Both the position numbers and the translations under genes were made by a program. The notes under the pieces are model-generated. The model saw only the letters and a list, made by a program, of their open reading frames with translations. It did not search any database and was not told the origin of the DNA. This document shows, piece by piece, positions 5,988 through 16,099 of a DNA stretch of 64,000 bases. Location of the stretch: assembly GCF_002812705.1 (NCBI RefSeq), contig NZ_CP025030.1, positions 1,116,001 to 1,180,000 of the forward strand, given 5' to 3'. The DNA is from Achromobacter spanius. Lineage in GTDB: Bacteria; Pseudomonadota; Gammaproteobacteria; Burkholderiales; Burkholderiaceae_B. Position 1 is the first letter of the stretch. Every line of letters starts with the position of its first letter.

Positions 5988-8900
5988 ATGCCCCAAATTA
6001 CCCCGATCGAATCCTGTCCCACGCCCAAGGCCACCCCTATCGATGCGTCCCGCATCGGTATGCCCGCGGCCCAGGGTCTGTACCACCCCAAGAACGAGCA
6101 TGACGCCTGCGGCGTTGGATTCGTTGCGCACATCAAGGGCAAGAAAAGCCACGCGATCATCCAGCAAGGCCTGAAGATCCTTGAAAACCTGGACCACCGC
6201 GGCGCGGTTGGCGCGGACAAGCTGATGGGCGACGGCGCGGGCATCCTGATCCAGATTCCCGACACGCTCTATCGCGACGAGCTCAGCCAGCAAGGCATCA
6301 TCCTGCCGCCTCCGGGCGAATACGGCGTGGCCATGGTGTTCCTGCCCAAGGAAACCGCCTCGCGCCTGGCTTGCGAGCAAGAGCTTGAACGCTCGGTGCG
6401 CGCCGAAGGCCAGGTCGTGCTGGGCTGGCGCAATGTGCCGGTGGACGTCGACATGCCCATGTCGCCCACCGTGCGCGACTGCGAACCCGTCATCCGCCAG
6501 TTGTTCATCGGCCGTGGCGCCGACGTGATGGTGCCGGACGCGCTGGAACGCAAGCTGTACGTCATCCGCAAGACCGCCAGCCACGCCATCCAGGCCATGC
6601 ATCTGGCCCACGGCAAGGAATATTTCGTGCCGTCGGCATCGGTGCGCACCGTGGTCTACAAGGGCCTGCTGCTGGCCGACCAGGTTGGCCGCTACTACCG
6701 CGACCTGGCCGACACCCGCACGGTGTCCGCCCTGGCGCTGGTGCACCAACGCTTCTCGACGAACACGTTCCCCGCCTGGCCGCTGGCCCACCCGTACCGC
6801 ATGATTGCCCACAACGGCGAAATCAACACGGTCAAGGGCAACTTCAACTGGCTGCGCGCCCGCGAAGGCATGATGCAGTCGGCCGTGCTGGGTGACGACC
6901 TGAAGAAGCTGTACCCCATCGTCTATGAAGGCCAGTCGGACACCGCGACGTTCGACAACTGCCTGGAACTGCTGGTGAATTCGGGCTACTCGCTGGCCCA
7001 CGCCATGATGATGATGATCCCGGAAGCCTGGGAACAGCACACGCAGATGGACGAGTCGCGCCGCGCTTTCTACGAATACCACGCCGCCATGATGGAGCCG
7101 TGGGACGGCCCCGCCGCCGTCGCGTTCACCGATGGCCGCCAGATCGGCGCCACGCTGGACCGCAATGGCCTGCGCCCCGCCCGCTATCTGGTCACCGATG
7201 ACGACATGGTCATCCTGGCGTCCGAAGCCGGCACGCTGTCGATTCCGGAAAACCGCATCGTCAAGAAGTGGCGCTTGCAGCCGGGCAAGATGTTCCTGAT
7301 CGACCTGGAACAAGGCCGCATCATCGACGACGCCGAAATCAAGCTGCAACTGGCCAACAGCCGCCCGTACCGCCAATGGATCGAGCGCCTGCAGATCAAG
7401 CTGGAATCGCTGCCCGCGCCGCGCCAGACCGCCGTTGCCACGCAGTCGGCCGTGTCGCTGCTGGACCGCCAGCAAGCCTTCGGCTGGACCCAGGAAGACT
7501 ACAAGTTCATCCTGGAACCCATGGCGTCCACGGGCGAAGAAGTGATCGGCTCGATGGGCAACGACGCCCCGCTGGCCGTGCTGTCCGACCGCGCCAAGCC
7601 GTTCTACAACTATTTCCGCCAGTTGTTCGCGCAGGTCACGAACCCGCCCATCGACCCCATCCGCGAACAGTTGGTGATGTCCTTGGTGTCGTTCATCGGC
7701 CCCAAGCCCAACCTGCTGGACATCAACAACGTCAATCCGCCGCTGCGCCTGGAAGTGTCCCAGCCGGTGCTGGACTTCGCCGCCATGGCGCAGATCCGCG
7801 ACATCGAACAGGTCACGGGCAAGAAATTCCGCAGCTTCGAACTCGACATCACGTACCCCGCCGCCTGGGGCTCCGAGGGCATTGAAGCCCGCGTGGCCGC
7901 GCTGTGCGCGCGCGCCGTCGATGCGGTGCAAAGCGGCTACAACATCCTGATCGTGTCGGACCGCCTGGTCGACAGCGAGCGCGTGGCCATCCCCGCGCTG
8001 CTGGCAACGTCCGCCGTGCACCAACACCTGATCCGCGCCGGCCTGCGCACCAACACCGGCCTGGTCGTGGAAACCGGTTCGGCGCGTGAAGTGCACCACT
8101 TCGCGCTGCTGGGCGGCTACGGCGCCGAAGCCATCCACCCCTACCTGGCGCTGGAATCGCTGGGCAAGATGAATGACCCCGAAAAGGCGGTCAAGAACTT
8201 CATCAAGGCCATCGGCAAGGGCTTGAACAAGGTCATGTCCAAGATGGGCATTTCGACCTATATGTCCTACACCGGCGCGCAGATCTTCGAAGCCGTGGGC
8301 CTGCAAAGCAAGCTGGTGGACAAGTACTTCACCGGCACCTCGTCCAACATCGAAGGCATCGGTATTTTCCAGGTGGCCGAAGAAGCGCTGCGCCAGCATC
8401 GCGCTGCTTTCAGCACCGACCCGGTGCTGGCCAACGACCTGGACGCGGGCGGCGAATACGCCTACCGCGTGCGCGGCGAAGAGCACATGTGGACGCCGGA
8501 TTCCATCGCCAAGCTGCAGCACGCCTCGCGCGCCAACAACTACCGCACGTACAAGGAATACGCGCAGATCATCAACGACCAAAGCCGTCGCCACATGACC
8601 TTGCGCGGCCTGTTCGAGTTCCGCTTCGACCCCACGCGCGCCATTCCGCTGGATGACGTGGAATCGGCCAAGGACATCGTCAAGCGCTTTGCCACCGGCG
8701 CCATGTCGCTGGGTTCGATCTCGACCGAAGCGCACTCGGTGCTGGCCGTGGCCATGAACCGCATCGGCGGCAAGTCCAACACCGGCGAAGGCGGCGAAGA
8801 CGAACTGCGCTACCGCGCCGAAATGCGCGAAGGCAAGAGCACCATCAAGGATGGCGACACGCTGGCCTCGCTGCTGGGTTCGGACCGTATCGAAGCCGAC

Positions 8901-10727
8901 GTTGCGCTGAAGAAGGGCGACTCGCTGCGTTCGAAGATCAAGCAGGTGGCGTCGGGCCGTTTCGGCGTGACCGCCGAATACCTGTCGTCCGCCGATCAGA
9001 TCCAGATCAAGATGGCCCAGGGCGCCAAGCCCGGCGAAGGCGGCCAGTTGCCCGGCCACAAGGTGTCGGAATACATCGCCAAGCTGCGCTATTCCGTGCC
9101 GGGCGTGGGCTTGATTTCGCCCCCGCCGCACCACGACATCTATTCCATTGAAGACCTGGCCCAACTGATCCACGATCTGAAGAACGTGAATTCCAAGGCC
9201 TCGGTGTCGGTCAAGCTGGTGTCCGAAGTGGGCGTGGGCACGGTGGCCGCCGGTGTTGCCAAGGCCAAGGCCGATCACGTTGTGATCGCCGGCCATGACG
9301 GCGGCACGGGCGCATCCCCGGTGTCGTCCATCAAGCATGTGGGCACGCCGTGGGAACTGGGCCTGGCCGAAACGCAGCAGACGCTGGTTTTGAACCGCCT
9401 GCGCAGCCGCATCCGCGTGCAGGCCGACGGCCAGATGAAGACCGGCCGCGACGTCGTCATCGGCGCGCTGCTGGGCGCGGATGAATTCGGTTTCGCGACG
9501 GCGCCGCTCGTCGTTGAAGGCTGCATCATGATGCGCAAGTGCCACCTGAACACCTGCCCGGTGGGCGTGGCCACGCAAGACCCGGTCCTGCGCAAGAAAT
9601 TCCAGGGCAAGCCGGAACACGTCGTGAACTTCTTCTTCTTCATCGCCGAAGAAGTGCGCGAGATCATGGCGCAGTTGGGCATCCGCAAGTTCGACGACCT
9701 GATCGGCCGCGCCGATCTGCTGGACATGCGTTCGGGCGTGGAACACTGGAAAGCGCAAGGCCTGGACTTCGCCCGCGTGTTCCATCAAACGCAGTCCGAC
9801 GCCGATGTGCGCCAGACCGAAGAGCAGGACCACGGCCTGGCCAACGCGCTGGACCACCAATTGATCGACCGCAGCCGCCCCGCGCTTGAGCGCGGCGAGA
9901 AGGTGTCGTTCATCGTACCGGTGCGCAACCGCAACCGCACGATCGGCGCCATGCTGTCGGGCGCCGTGGCCTCGCGCTATGGCCACGACGGCCTGCCGGA
10001 CGACACCATCCACATCCAGTGCAACGGCACCGCCGGCCAAAGCTTCGGCGCGTTCCTGGCGCACGGCATCACGATGGACCTGGTGGGCGAAGGCAACGAC
10101 TACGTCGGCAAGGGCTTGTCCGGCGGCCGCATCATCGTGCGCTCGCCCAATGACTTCCGCGGCTTCGGCCCCGACCACATCATTGCCGGCAACACCGTGC
10201 TGTACGGCGCGTTGGCGGGCGAGGCGTTCTTCAACGGCGTGGCCGGCGAACGTTTCGCAGTGCGTAACTCGGGCGCGGCGACGGTTGTGGAAGGCACGGG
10301 CGACCACGGCTGCGAATACATGACGGGCGGCACGGTCGTGGTGCTGGGCGCCACGGGCCGTAACTTCGCGGCCGGCATGTCGGGCGGCGTGGCCTACGTG
10401 TGGGACCCGGAACGCACGCTCAAGCACCGCGTGAACCTGTCCATGGTGGAACTGGAAAGCGTGGCGCCGCATGCGGAACAGCAAGCGCTGAACAACATCG
10501 ACATCTGGCACAGCGCGCAGCGCGGTGGCGAACGCGAGACGGATGAAACCATCTTGCGCCGCCTGGTGGAAGACCACTTCCGCTACACCGGCAGCTACCG
10601 CGCCCGCGAAATCCTGGGCGACTGGGAAGCCTCGCGCGGCAAGTTCGTAAAGGTCATGCCGACGGACTACCGTCGCGCATTGGGTGAAATGTGGCGTGCG
10701 GCCAATCAGCAACAATTGGCTGCGTGA
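5988..10727 (+). CDS. gltB: Glutamate synthase (NADPH), large subunit
   Basis: Large subunit of GOGAT: takes the amide of glutamine, channels ammonia to 2-oxoglutarate and forms glutamate. 1579 residues from the ATG at 5988, which has CGGAG upstream. Domains in order: class II amidotransferase whose nucleophile is Cys41 (HDACGVGF) after a 40-residue propeptide; central domain; FMN-binding synthase domain; and the C-terminal GXGXG beta-helix domain (about 1300-1550). The cysteines [12 protein letters not shown] hold the 3Fe-4S cluster. Nine bases separate it from gltD, its partner subunit. A 4.7-kb open frame on the opposite strand arises because TTA, CTA and TCA codons are avoided. Confidence 0.98.
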   Translation: MPQITPIESCPTPKATPIDASRIGMPAAQGLYHPKNEHDACGVGFVAHIKGKKSHAIIQQGLKILENLDHRGAVGADKLMGDGAGILIQIPDTLYRDELSQQGIILPPPGEYGVAMVFLPKETASRLACEQELERSVRAEGQVVLGWRNVPVDVDMPMSPTVRDCEPVIRQLFIGRGADVMVPDALERKLYVIRKTASHAIQAMHLAHGKEYFVPSASVRTVVYKGLLLADQVGRYYRDLADTRTVSALALVHQRFSTNTFPAWPLAHPYRMIAHNGEINTVKGNFNWLRAREGMMQSAVLGDDLKKLYPIVYEGQSDTATFDNCLELLVNSGYSLAHAMMMMIPEAWEQHTQMDESRRAFYEYHAAMMEPWDGPAAVAFTDGRQIGATLDRNGLRPARYLVTDDDMVILASEAGTLSIPENRIVKKWRLQPGKMFLIDLEQGRIIDDAEIKLQLANSRPYRQWIERLQIKLESLPAPRQTAVATQSAVSLLDRQQAFGWTQEDYKFILEPMASTGEEVIGSMGNDAPLAVLSDRAKPFYNYFRQLFAQVTNPPIDPIREQLVMSLVSFIGPKPNLLDINNVNPPLRLEVSQPVLDFAAMAQIRDIEQVTGKKFRSFELDITYPAAWGSEGIEARVAALCARAVDAVQSGYNILIVSDRLVDSERVAIPALLATSAVHQHLIRAGLRTNTGLVVETGSAREVHHFALLGGYGAEAIHPYLALESLGKMNDPEKAVKNFIKAIGKGLNKVMSKMGISTYMSYTGAQIFEAVGLQSKLVDKYFTGTSSNIEGIGIFQVAEEALRQHRAAFSTDPVLANDLDAGGEYAYRVRGEEHMWTPDSIAKLQHASRANNYRTYKEYAQIINDQSRRHMTLRGLFEFRFDPTRAIPLDDVESAKDIVKRFATGAMSLGSISTEAHSVLAVAMNRIGGKSNTGEGGEDELRYRAEMREGKSTIKDGDTLASLLGSDRIEADVALKKGDSLRSKIKQVASGRFGVTAEYLSSADQIQIKMAQGAKPGEGGQLPGHKVSEYIAKLRYSVPGVGLISPPPHHDIYSIEDLAQLIHDLKNVNSKASVSVKLVSEVGVGTVAAGVAKAKADHVVIAGHDGGTGASPVSSIKHVGTPWELGLAETQQTLVLNRLRSRIRVQADGQMKTGRDVVIGALLGADEFGFATAPLVVEGCIMMRKCHLNTCPVGVATQDPVLRKKFQGKPEHVVNFFFFIAEEVREIMAQLGIRKFDDLIGRADLLDMRSGVEHWKAQGLDFARVFHQTQSDADVRQTEEQDHGLANALDHQLIDRSRPALERGEKVSFIVPVRNRNRTIGAMLSGAVASRYGHDGLPDDTIHIQCNGTAGQSFGAFLAHGITMDLVGEGNDYVGKGLSGGRIIVRSPNDFRGFGPDHIIAGNTVLYGALAGEAFFNGVAGERFAVRNSGAATVVEGTGDHGCEYMTGGTVVVLGATGRNFAAGMSGGVAYVWDPERTLKHRVNLSMVELESVAPHAEQQALNNIDIWHSAQRGGERETDETILRRLVEDHFRYTGSYRAREILGDWEASRGKFVKVMPTDYRRALGEMWRAANQQQLAA

Positions 10728-10735
10728 GGAATACC

Positions 10736-12202
10736 ATGGGAAAGATAACTGGCTTTATGGAATTTCAGCGTCTGCAGGAGGCCTCCGAGGCCCCGCAGAA
10801 GCGGCTGAAGAACTGGCGCGAATTCGTGCTGCACCTGACGGATGACCAGGCCAAGCAGCAAGCCGCGCGCTGCATGGACTGCGGCATCCCGTTCTGCAAC
10901 AACGGCTGCCCGGTCAACAACATCATCCCTGACTGGAATGACCTGGTGTACAAGCAGGACTGGCGCCGCGCGCTGGACGTGCTGCACTCCACCAACAACT
11001 TCCCCGAGTTCACCGGCCGCATCTGCCCGGCGCCATGTGAAGCCGCCTGTACCTTGAACATCAACAGCGACGCCGTGGGCATCAAGTCCATCGAGCACGC
11101 GATCATCGACAAGGGCTGGGAAGAAGGCTGGGTGGCGCCGCTAGTGCCGGCCCGCAAGACGGGCAAGAAGGTCGCGGTGGTGGGCTCCGGCCCCGCCGGC
11201 ATGGCGTGCGCACAGCAACTGGCGCGTGCCGGCCACTCGGTGACGCTGTTCGAAAAGAGCGACCGCATCGGCGGCCTGCTGCGCTACGGCATCCCCGACT
11301 TCAAGCTGGAAAAGCACCAGATCGACCGCCGCATCTCGCAGATGGAAGCGGAAGGCGTGGAGTTCGCGCCGTCCACCTACATCGGCAATCCGAAAGACCC
11401 CGTGGCCGACGGCCTGACGGTGCGCACGCCGGAATCGCTGAAGGCGGAATTCGACGCGATCGTCATGACGGGCGGTTCGGAAACGCCGCGCGACCTGCCG
11501 GTTCCGGGCCGCGAATTGTCGGGCGTGTATTTCGCCATGGACTTCCTGCGCCAGCAGAACAAGGCCGTGGCGGGTGACCGCCTGACGAACCAGACGCTGG
11601 CCAAGGGCAAGCACGTTGTCGTGATCGGCGGCGGTGATACGGGTTCGGACTGCGTGGGCACCAGTAACCGCCATGGCGCGGCCTCGGTCACGCAATTCGA
11701 GCTGATGCCGCAACCGCCCGAATCCGAAAACAAGACCATGACGTGGCCGTACTGGCCGTTGAAGATGCGCACGTCGTCGTCGCACGAAGAAGGCTGCGAG
11801 CGCGACTGGTCCGTGACCACCAAGCTGCTCAAGGGCAGCAACGGCAAGGTCGAAAAGCTGGTCGGCGCGCGCGTCGAATGGTTCAAGGACGACGCCACCG
11901 GCCAGATGAAGATGCGCGAAGTCGAGGGCTCGGAGTTCGAGATCAAGGCTGACCTGGTGCTGCTGGCCATGGGCTTTGTGTCGCCGGTGCAGACCGTGCT
12001 GGAGTCCTTCGGCGTGGATCGCGACGGGCGCGGCAACGTGCGCGCCAACACCGACGACTACCGCACCAACGTGGAAAAGGTCTTCGCGGCGGGCGACATG
12101 CGCCGTGGCCAATCGCTGGTGGTCTGGGCCATCCGCGAAGGCCGCCAATGCGCACGCTCGGTGGATGAATTCCTGATGGGCAGCAGCGAACTGCCGCGCT
12201 GA
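10736..12202 (+). CDS. gltD: Glutamate synthase (NADPH), small subunit
   Basis: 488-residue electron-delivery subunit that carries electrons from NADPH through FAD and two 4Fe-4S clusters to GltB. Visible: N-terminal cluster cysteines ([17 protein letters not shown] and CPAPCEAAC), the FAD-binding dinucleotide fold [14 protein letters not shown] near residue 150, a second nucleotide fold [13 protein letters not shown] near 295, and the closing [17 protein letters not shown] motif. Start ATG 10736 follows GTGAGGAATACC. It forms a two-gene operon with gltB. Confidence 0.97.
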   Translation: MGKITGFMEFQRLQEASEAPQKRLKNWREFVLHLTDDQAKQQAARCMDCGIPFCNNGCPVNNIIPDWNDLVYKQDWRRALDVLHSTNNFPEFTGRICPAPCEAACTLNINSDAVGIKSIEHAIIDKGWEEGWVAPLVPARKTGKKVAVVGSGPAGMACAQQLARAGHSVTLFEKSDRIGGLLRYGIPDFKLEKHQIDRRISQMEAEGVEFAPSTYIGNPKDPVADGLTVRTPESLKAEFDAIVMTGGSETPRDLPVPGRELSGVYFAMDFLRQQNKAVAGDRLTNQTLAKGKHVVVIGGGDTGSDCVGTSNRHGAASVTQFELMPQPPESENKTMTWPYWPLKMRTSSSHEEGCERDWSVTTKLLKGSNGKVEKLVGARVEWFKDDATGQMKMREVEGSEFEIKADLVLLAMGFVSPVQTVLESFGVDRDGRGNVRANTDDYRTNVEKVFAAGDMRRGQSLVVWAIREGRQCARSVDEFLMGSSELPR

Positions 12203-12222
12203 TCCTCAGGCTCTGCAAAACC

Positions 12223-12262
12223 CATTCGCCGCCTTCGCGCTGTAGCGCCAAGGCGGCGAATG
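12223..12262 (+). terminator. Terminator-like hairpin after gltD
   Basis: CATTCGCCGCCTT and AAGGCGGCGAATG form a perfect 13-bp stem around a 14-nt loop 20 bp after the gltD stop. Only a short T-containing stretch (CTATTT) follows, so efficiency is uncertain. Confidence 0.6.
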
Positions 12263-12320
12263 CTATTTGGGAACGCGGCGACCAGATGGCATTGCAGGTT
12301 GGACGCAGGCAGGCGCCCAG

Positions 12321-12976
12321 GTGCTGGCGTAGGATGGGTGTAGCGCGGATGAAGCGTTAAAAGAACGCTGCCCGCCAACGCGCGCAACCCATCATGCAGC
12401 GCTCGCAATGTGGCTGCTCTTTCAGAAGAACCCGGCGTTGCTTGATGGGTTTCGCGCGATCTGCGTTGGCGTTCTCTTTTTGAATCTCTCGCGCTACACC
12501 CATCCTACGGTGCGTCGCGAAGCGGCGGTTGCCTCGGCGCGGTTGCGCAAGGTGCTGGCGTAGGATGGGTGAAGCGCGGATGAAACGATAGAAGAATGCT
12601 GCCCTCCAACGCGCGCAACCCATCATGCAGCGCTTGCAATGTGGCTGCTCTTTCAGAAGAACCCGGCGTTGCTTGATGGGTTTCGCGCGATCTGCGTTGG
12701 CGTTCTCTTTTTGAATCTCTCGCGCTACACCCATCCTACGGTGCGTCGCGAAGCGGCGGTTGCCTCGGCGCGGTTGCGCAAGGTGCTGGCGTAGGATGGG
12801 TGAAGCGCGGATGAAACGATAGAAGAATGCTGCCCTCCAACGCGCGCAACCCATCATGCAGCGCTCGCAATGTGGCTCCTCTTCAGAAGAACCCGGCGTT
12901 GCTTGATGGGTTTCGCGCGATCTGCGTTGGCGTTCTCTTTTTGAATCTCTCGCGCTACACCCATCCTACGGTGCGT
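12321..12976. repeat. Three tandem copies of a 231-bp palindromic (REP/BIME-like) repeat
   Basis: The gene-free stretch 12203-13108 is mostly this array. The period is 231 bp, with elements of about 180 bp at 12329-12508, 12560-12739 and 12791-12969 separated by 51-bp linkers. In copy 1 the ends are perfect 19-bp inverted repeats (GTAGGATGGGTGTAGCGCG and its complement). A second inverted pair, ACCCATCA and TGATGGGT, lies inside, so each element is two head-to-head half-units of about 70 bp, each bounded by GATGGGT and ACCCATC. Copies 2 and 3 are almost identical; copy 1 differs mainly in its left half. The long frame on the minus strand (12357-12857) exists only because 231 is divisible by 3. 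Confidence 0.9.
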
Positions 12977-13030
12977 TTGCAAAGCTCCTGTTGCCGCGCC
13001 GCCACGGCGCGGTCCGCATCTTTTCACGGC

Positions 13031-13044
13031 TTGATACACGTCAA
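13031..13044. promoter_or_regulatory. FNR/ANR-type box upstream of ompW
   Basis: TTGATACACGTCAA matches the FNR consensus TTGAT-N4-ATCAA at 9 of 10 positions. It lies about 65 bp before the ompW start. OmpW genes are oxygen-regulated by FNR or ANR in other proteobacteria, which supports the call. Confidence 0.6.
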
Positions 13045-13108
13045 TCGAGCCAGGCGCCAGGTCTGAGAACCTGTGGCCTCACCCTCATGGAAAGATCGGA
13101 GAAGAAAA

Positions 13109-13747
13109 ATGTTTTCGCTGAACGGGCGTATCCGCGCCACCGCCATCGCCGGACTGATCGCCGCCGGCGGGCTTGCCGCCCCGGCGCACGCGCATGAAGC
13201 GGGCGACGTGCTGTTCCGGGTGGGCGTCACGCAGGTTCGCCCCTCGTCCAACAACGGCACCGTACTCGACGGCAGCGTCAAGCTGGACGCCAACAACAAC
13301 GTGCGCCCCAGCTTCACGCTGGGCTACATGGTGACGCGCAACATCGGGATTGAACTGCTGGGCGCGTGGCCGTTCCAGCATGACGTCAGCGGCAGCGGCC
13401 TGGGCAAGATCGGGTCCAGCAAGCAACTGCCACCCACGCTAAGCCTGCAATGGCACATCTTGCCGGACAGCATGATCCAGCCTTACATCGGTGTCGGCAT
13501 CAACTACACGCACTTCTTCGACACCCAGGCCGAAGGCGCGCTGAAGGGTTCGGACTTGAAGATGGGCGATTCCTGGGGCGTGGCCGCGCAACTGGGCGCG
13601 GACTTCAAGATCAATGAACGCTGGTTCATGAACGCGGACATCCGCTACATCGACATCAAGTCGAAGGTGAAGCTGGACGGCCAGCACATCGGCACCGCGC
13701 GCATCGACCCCTGGGTGGCGACGCTGGGCGTCGGCTACCGCTTCTGA
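13109..13747 (+). CDS. ompW: Outer-membrane protein OmpW
   Basis: 212-residue eight-stranded beta-barrel of the outer membrane. A signal peptide ends around AHAHEAG (residues 1-28). The mature part starts DVLFRVGVTQVRP and shows the family signatures FTLGYMVTRNIGIELLGAWPF, the WHILP/QPYIGVGINYTHFF block, and the terminal GVGYRF with the C-terminal Phe needed for barrel assembly. Start ATG 13109 follows CGGAGAAG. OmpW proteins form a narrow hydrophobic channel for small nonpolar molecules. It is convergent with the LysR gene. Confidence 0.93.
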   Translation: MFSLNGRIRATAIAGLIAAGGLAAPAHAHEAGDVLFRVGVTQVRPSSNNGTVLDGSVKLDANNNVRPSFTLGYMVTRNIGIELLGAWPFQHDVSGSGLGKIGSSKQLPPTLSLQWHILPDSMIQPYIGVGINYTHFFDTQAEGALKGSDLKMGDSWGVAAQLGADFKINERWFMNADIRYIDIKSKVKLDGQHIGTARIDPWVATLGVGYRF

Positions 13748-13797
13748 TCAGTGGCAGGACCGGTTGCGCGCGACATGCCGCGCAACCCACATCCAGA

Positions 13798-14670
13798 TCA
13801 ATTGCCTTCAGGCTGCAACTGCCGACGCAGCGCCTGCAGCGCGGGTGTGTCGTCATCCGCGCGCCAGACCAACTGCGTGCGCGCCTGCCCGTACGGGCCG
13901 GACAAAGCACTGACGCGCACGGAATGCTCCGCCCCCAACACCGCCAACACCGAACGCGGCACGATGGCCACGCCAGAGCCCGCGGCCACACACGCCACGA
14001 TGGCGTGATACGACGCAAATTCCATCACGCGCCCCGGCGCCACGCCTTCGTGGTTCAGCCAGGATTCCAGGATGCGCCGATACGAGCACCCCGCTGCGAA
14101 CGCGATCACCGTGCGGCCGCCCACGTCGCGGGCGCCGTCGATGTCGCCCCAGGCCAGCGGCGAGATCAACGCCAAGTCTTCATCGAAGGCATCCATCGCA
14201 GCCAGGCCCTCGTCGGGAAACGGCTGGGCCACAAAAGCGGCTTCGATCTCGTAGTTGCGCACCTTGGCCGCCAGCGCGCCCGACGTGCCGGTGACAAGTT
14301 CAATGCCCACTTGCGGCCAGGCCGCGTGATAGGCCGCCAGAATCGGCGGCAAGCGCGCGGCCGCCGTGCTTTCCATGGTGCCGATGCGCAGCACGCCTTG
14401 CGGCGCGCCATCGCGCACGGCGGCCTGGGCTTCGTCGGACAGGCGCAAGAGGCGGTCAGCGTATGACAGCAGCACCCGCCCCTGATCCGACAGCACCAGC
14501 CGGCGATTCTGACGCCGGAAAAGCGGGGCGTTCAACGACGCCTCCAACTGCTTCAAGCGGGTCGACACGTTGGACTGCACCCGGTTCAAGTGCGCGGCGG
14601 CGCGCGCCACGCCGCCCTGGTCGGCCACCGCTTTGAAAATCTGCAAGGCATCGAGATCCAAGTTTCTCAT
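13798..14670 (-). CDS. LysR-family transcriptional regulator
   Basis: 290 residues with an N-terminal winged helix-turn-helix (residues 4-62, including GGVARAAAHLNRVQSNVSTRLKQLE) and a substrate-binding domain from about residue 90. Start ATG 14670 (MRNLDLDALQIF); an upstream in-frame extension to 14736 would overlap the divergent MFS gene's start region and is unlikely. Its divergent placement 64 bp from the MFS gene, with an inverted repeat between, suggests it controls the MFS / Bug / nitronate monooxygenase cluster and itself. The inducer is unknown. Confidence 0.9.
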   Translation of the reverse strand: MRNLDLDALQIFKAVADQGGVARAAAHLNRVQSNVSTRLKQLEASLNAPLFRRQNRRLVLSDQGRVLLSYADRLLRLSDEAQAAVRDGAPQGVLRIGTMESTAAARLPPILAAYHAAWPQVGIELVTGTSGALAAKVRNYEIEAAFVAQPFPDEGLAAMDAFDEDLALISPLAWGDIDGARDVGGRTVIAFAAGCSYRRILESWLNHEGVAPGRVMEFASYHAIVACVAAGSGVAIVPRSVLAVLGAEHSVRVSALSGPYGQARTQLVWRADDDTPALQALRRQLQPEGN

Positions 14671-14673
14671 TTC

Positions 14674-14689
14674 AAGAACCTGTGTTCTT
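14674..14689. promoter_or_regulatory. Inverted repeat in the LysR / MFS divergent promoter region
   Basis: AAGAAC-CTGT-GTTCTT, a perfect 6-bp inverted repeat in the 64-bp gap between the LysR regulator and the MFS transporter. It ends 3 bp before the LysR start, as expected for an autorepressor site. Confidence 0.45.
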
Positions 14690-14734
14690 AATAATTCACT
14701 ATTAAAGATATAAGTACAGCCGTAGAGTGGGCGC

Positions 14735-16075
14735 ATGTCAACGCCTGCTTACCCTTCCGTTTCCGATTCCCGCAGCGCGGCCAGCCTGGCTTGGCCGGCC
14801 GCGCTGGCGCTGGCCGCCGCCATGGGCATCGGCCGATTCGCCTTTACGCCGGTGTGGCCGCTGATGGCGCAGGAAGGCGGGTTGTCGCTGGCCCAGGGAA
14901 GCTGGATTGCATCGGCTAACTACGCCGGCTACCTGTTGGGCGCGCTGGCCGCCGTGGCCTGGCCAGTGCGCCACGCCCGCGCCCAGCTTGCCATCAGCCT
15001 GCTGGCCGTGGCGCTTTTGACCCTGGCGATGCCGCTCGCGCATAACGTGGCGGTCTGGTGCGTGCTGCGGCTTGCCGCCGGTTACGCCAGCGCCAGCGCC
15101 TTCATCTGCGTGGCCTCCAGCCGCGTCGTGCCCCAAGGAGACCCGCGCGAACCCGCCACGGCGGCGCTGACCTACGCCGGCGTGGGGGCCGGTATCGCGC
15201 TGACGGGGCTGGCTTGCCTGGCTTTGATGGCCTGGCAGGTGGGGGCCGACGGCAATTGGCTGATGCTGGGCGCGCTGACACTGGCGCTGTCCGCCATGGC
15301 TTGGCCGGGCCTGAACCGGCCGGCGGTAGCCGCGGCGCCGACCGCGCCAAACGCTGCGAACGACGCAATCTCCTCAAATGCTGCGAACGCCGCAATTGCC
15401 CCAGACGCTGCAGTTGCCCCGAGCGCTGCAAACGCTGCAAACTCCCCAAGCGCTGCAAGCGCCCCAAACACACCGACCGCGCACTTGCCCCGCGTCATCC
15501 CCCGGCTGGCGATGCACTACGGCGTGTTCGGCGTCGGCTACATCATTCCCGCAACATTCCTGCCCGCCATGGCCAAGCAGGTGATCCCCAACCCCGCGAT
15601 CTTCGGCTGGGCCTGGCCGCTATTTGGCCTGGCGGCGGCGGTGTCTTGCCTGCTGGTGCCCCGCCTGGCGCGCGGACGCGACGAAAAGCGCGTCTGGCAA
15701 GCTGCACAGGCGCTGATGGCCGCCGGCATGCTGGCGGCGGCGCTGTGGCACCACATTGCCGCCGTGATTGTGGCCGCGCTGCTGGTGGGCGGCACCTTCA
15801 TGGTGATTACTCAGGCCGGCATATTGACGGCCCGGCGCATGGCGGGGGCCGCTGCCCCGCGTGCCGCCGCCATCATGACCGCCGCCTTTGCAGCGGGCCA
15901 GATCCTGGGACCGCTCCTGGCATCGTGGGCGGCCCACTGGGGCGCTGGCCTGGCGCAGGTGCTGGGCGGCGGCGCGGCGCTGCTGGCGCTGTCGGCCTGG
16001 CGGTTGGGAAAAATCACGACAGAAGGCGAAGGCGCTGGGCATAATGCGATCGGCCCCAAGGGCTGTATCCATTAA
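14735..16075 (+). CDS. YbfB/YjiJ-family MFS transporter with a low-complexity central loop
   Basis: 446-residue inner-membrane transporter of the major facilitator superfamily, with about 12 membrane segments. It opens in the style of YbfB/YjiJ proteins (LALAAAMGIGRFAFTPVWPLM). Between the sixth and seventh segments (about residues 200-250) lies an Ala/Asn/Pro-rich stretch encoded by degenerate GCTGCGAACG-like repeats; without it the protein would have the usual length near 395. The substrate is unknown. A Bug-type binding-protein gene follows after 24 bp, so they are likely co-transcribed. Confidence 0.85.
   Translation: MSTPAYPSVSDSRSAASLAWPAALALAAAMGIGRFAFTPVWPLMAQEGGLSLAQGSWIASANYAGYLLGALAAVAWPVRHARAQLAISLLAVALLTLAMPLAHNVAVWCVLRLAAGYASASAFICVASSRVVPQGDPREPATAALTYAGVGAGIALTGLACLALMAWQVGADGNWLMLGALTLALSAMAWPGLNRPAVAAAPTAPNAANDAISSNAANAAIAPDAAVAPSAANAANSPSAASAPNTPTAHLPRVIPRLAMHYGVFGVGYIIPATFLPAMAKQVIPNPAIFGWAWPLFGLAAAVSCLLVPRLARGRDEKRVWQAAQALMAAGMLAAALWHHIAAVIVAALLVGGTFMVITQAGILTARRMAGAAAPRAAAIMTAAFAAGQILGPLLASWAAHWGAGLAQVLGGGAALLALSAWRLGKITTEGEGAGHNAIGPKGCIH
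15349..15480 (+). repeat. Degenerate in-frame repeat coding an Ala/Asn-rich linker
   Basis: About 130 bp of imperfect units built from GCTGCGAACG / GCTGCAAACG and CCCC spacers, with a 27-nt period between the first two units. It codes alternating AAN and AP-type residues in the central cytoplasmic loop of the MFS transporter. The frame is kept throughout. Confidence 0.75.
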
Positions 16076-16099
16076 AAAGAGAACGAGGAGTCACCCAGC

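Noticed and set aside
5958-10715. A 1585-codon open frame on the strand opposite gltB
   Set aside because: Its codons are exactly in register with gltB codons, so its stops would be TTA, CTA or TCA codons in gltB, which are avoided in this GC-rich genome. The translation is His/Arg/Gln/Ala-rich and matches no protein family.
12357-12857. A 166-residue frame on the minus strand with a 77-residue repeat
   Set aside because: It is the translation of the 231-bp DNA repeat, open only because 231 is a multiple of 3. There is no ribosome site and it differs between copies.
12321-12976. CRISPR array
   Set aside because: There are only three units with a 231-bp period and conserved linkers; no short repeat/unique spacer pattern and no cas genes.
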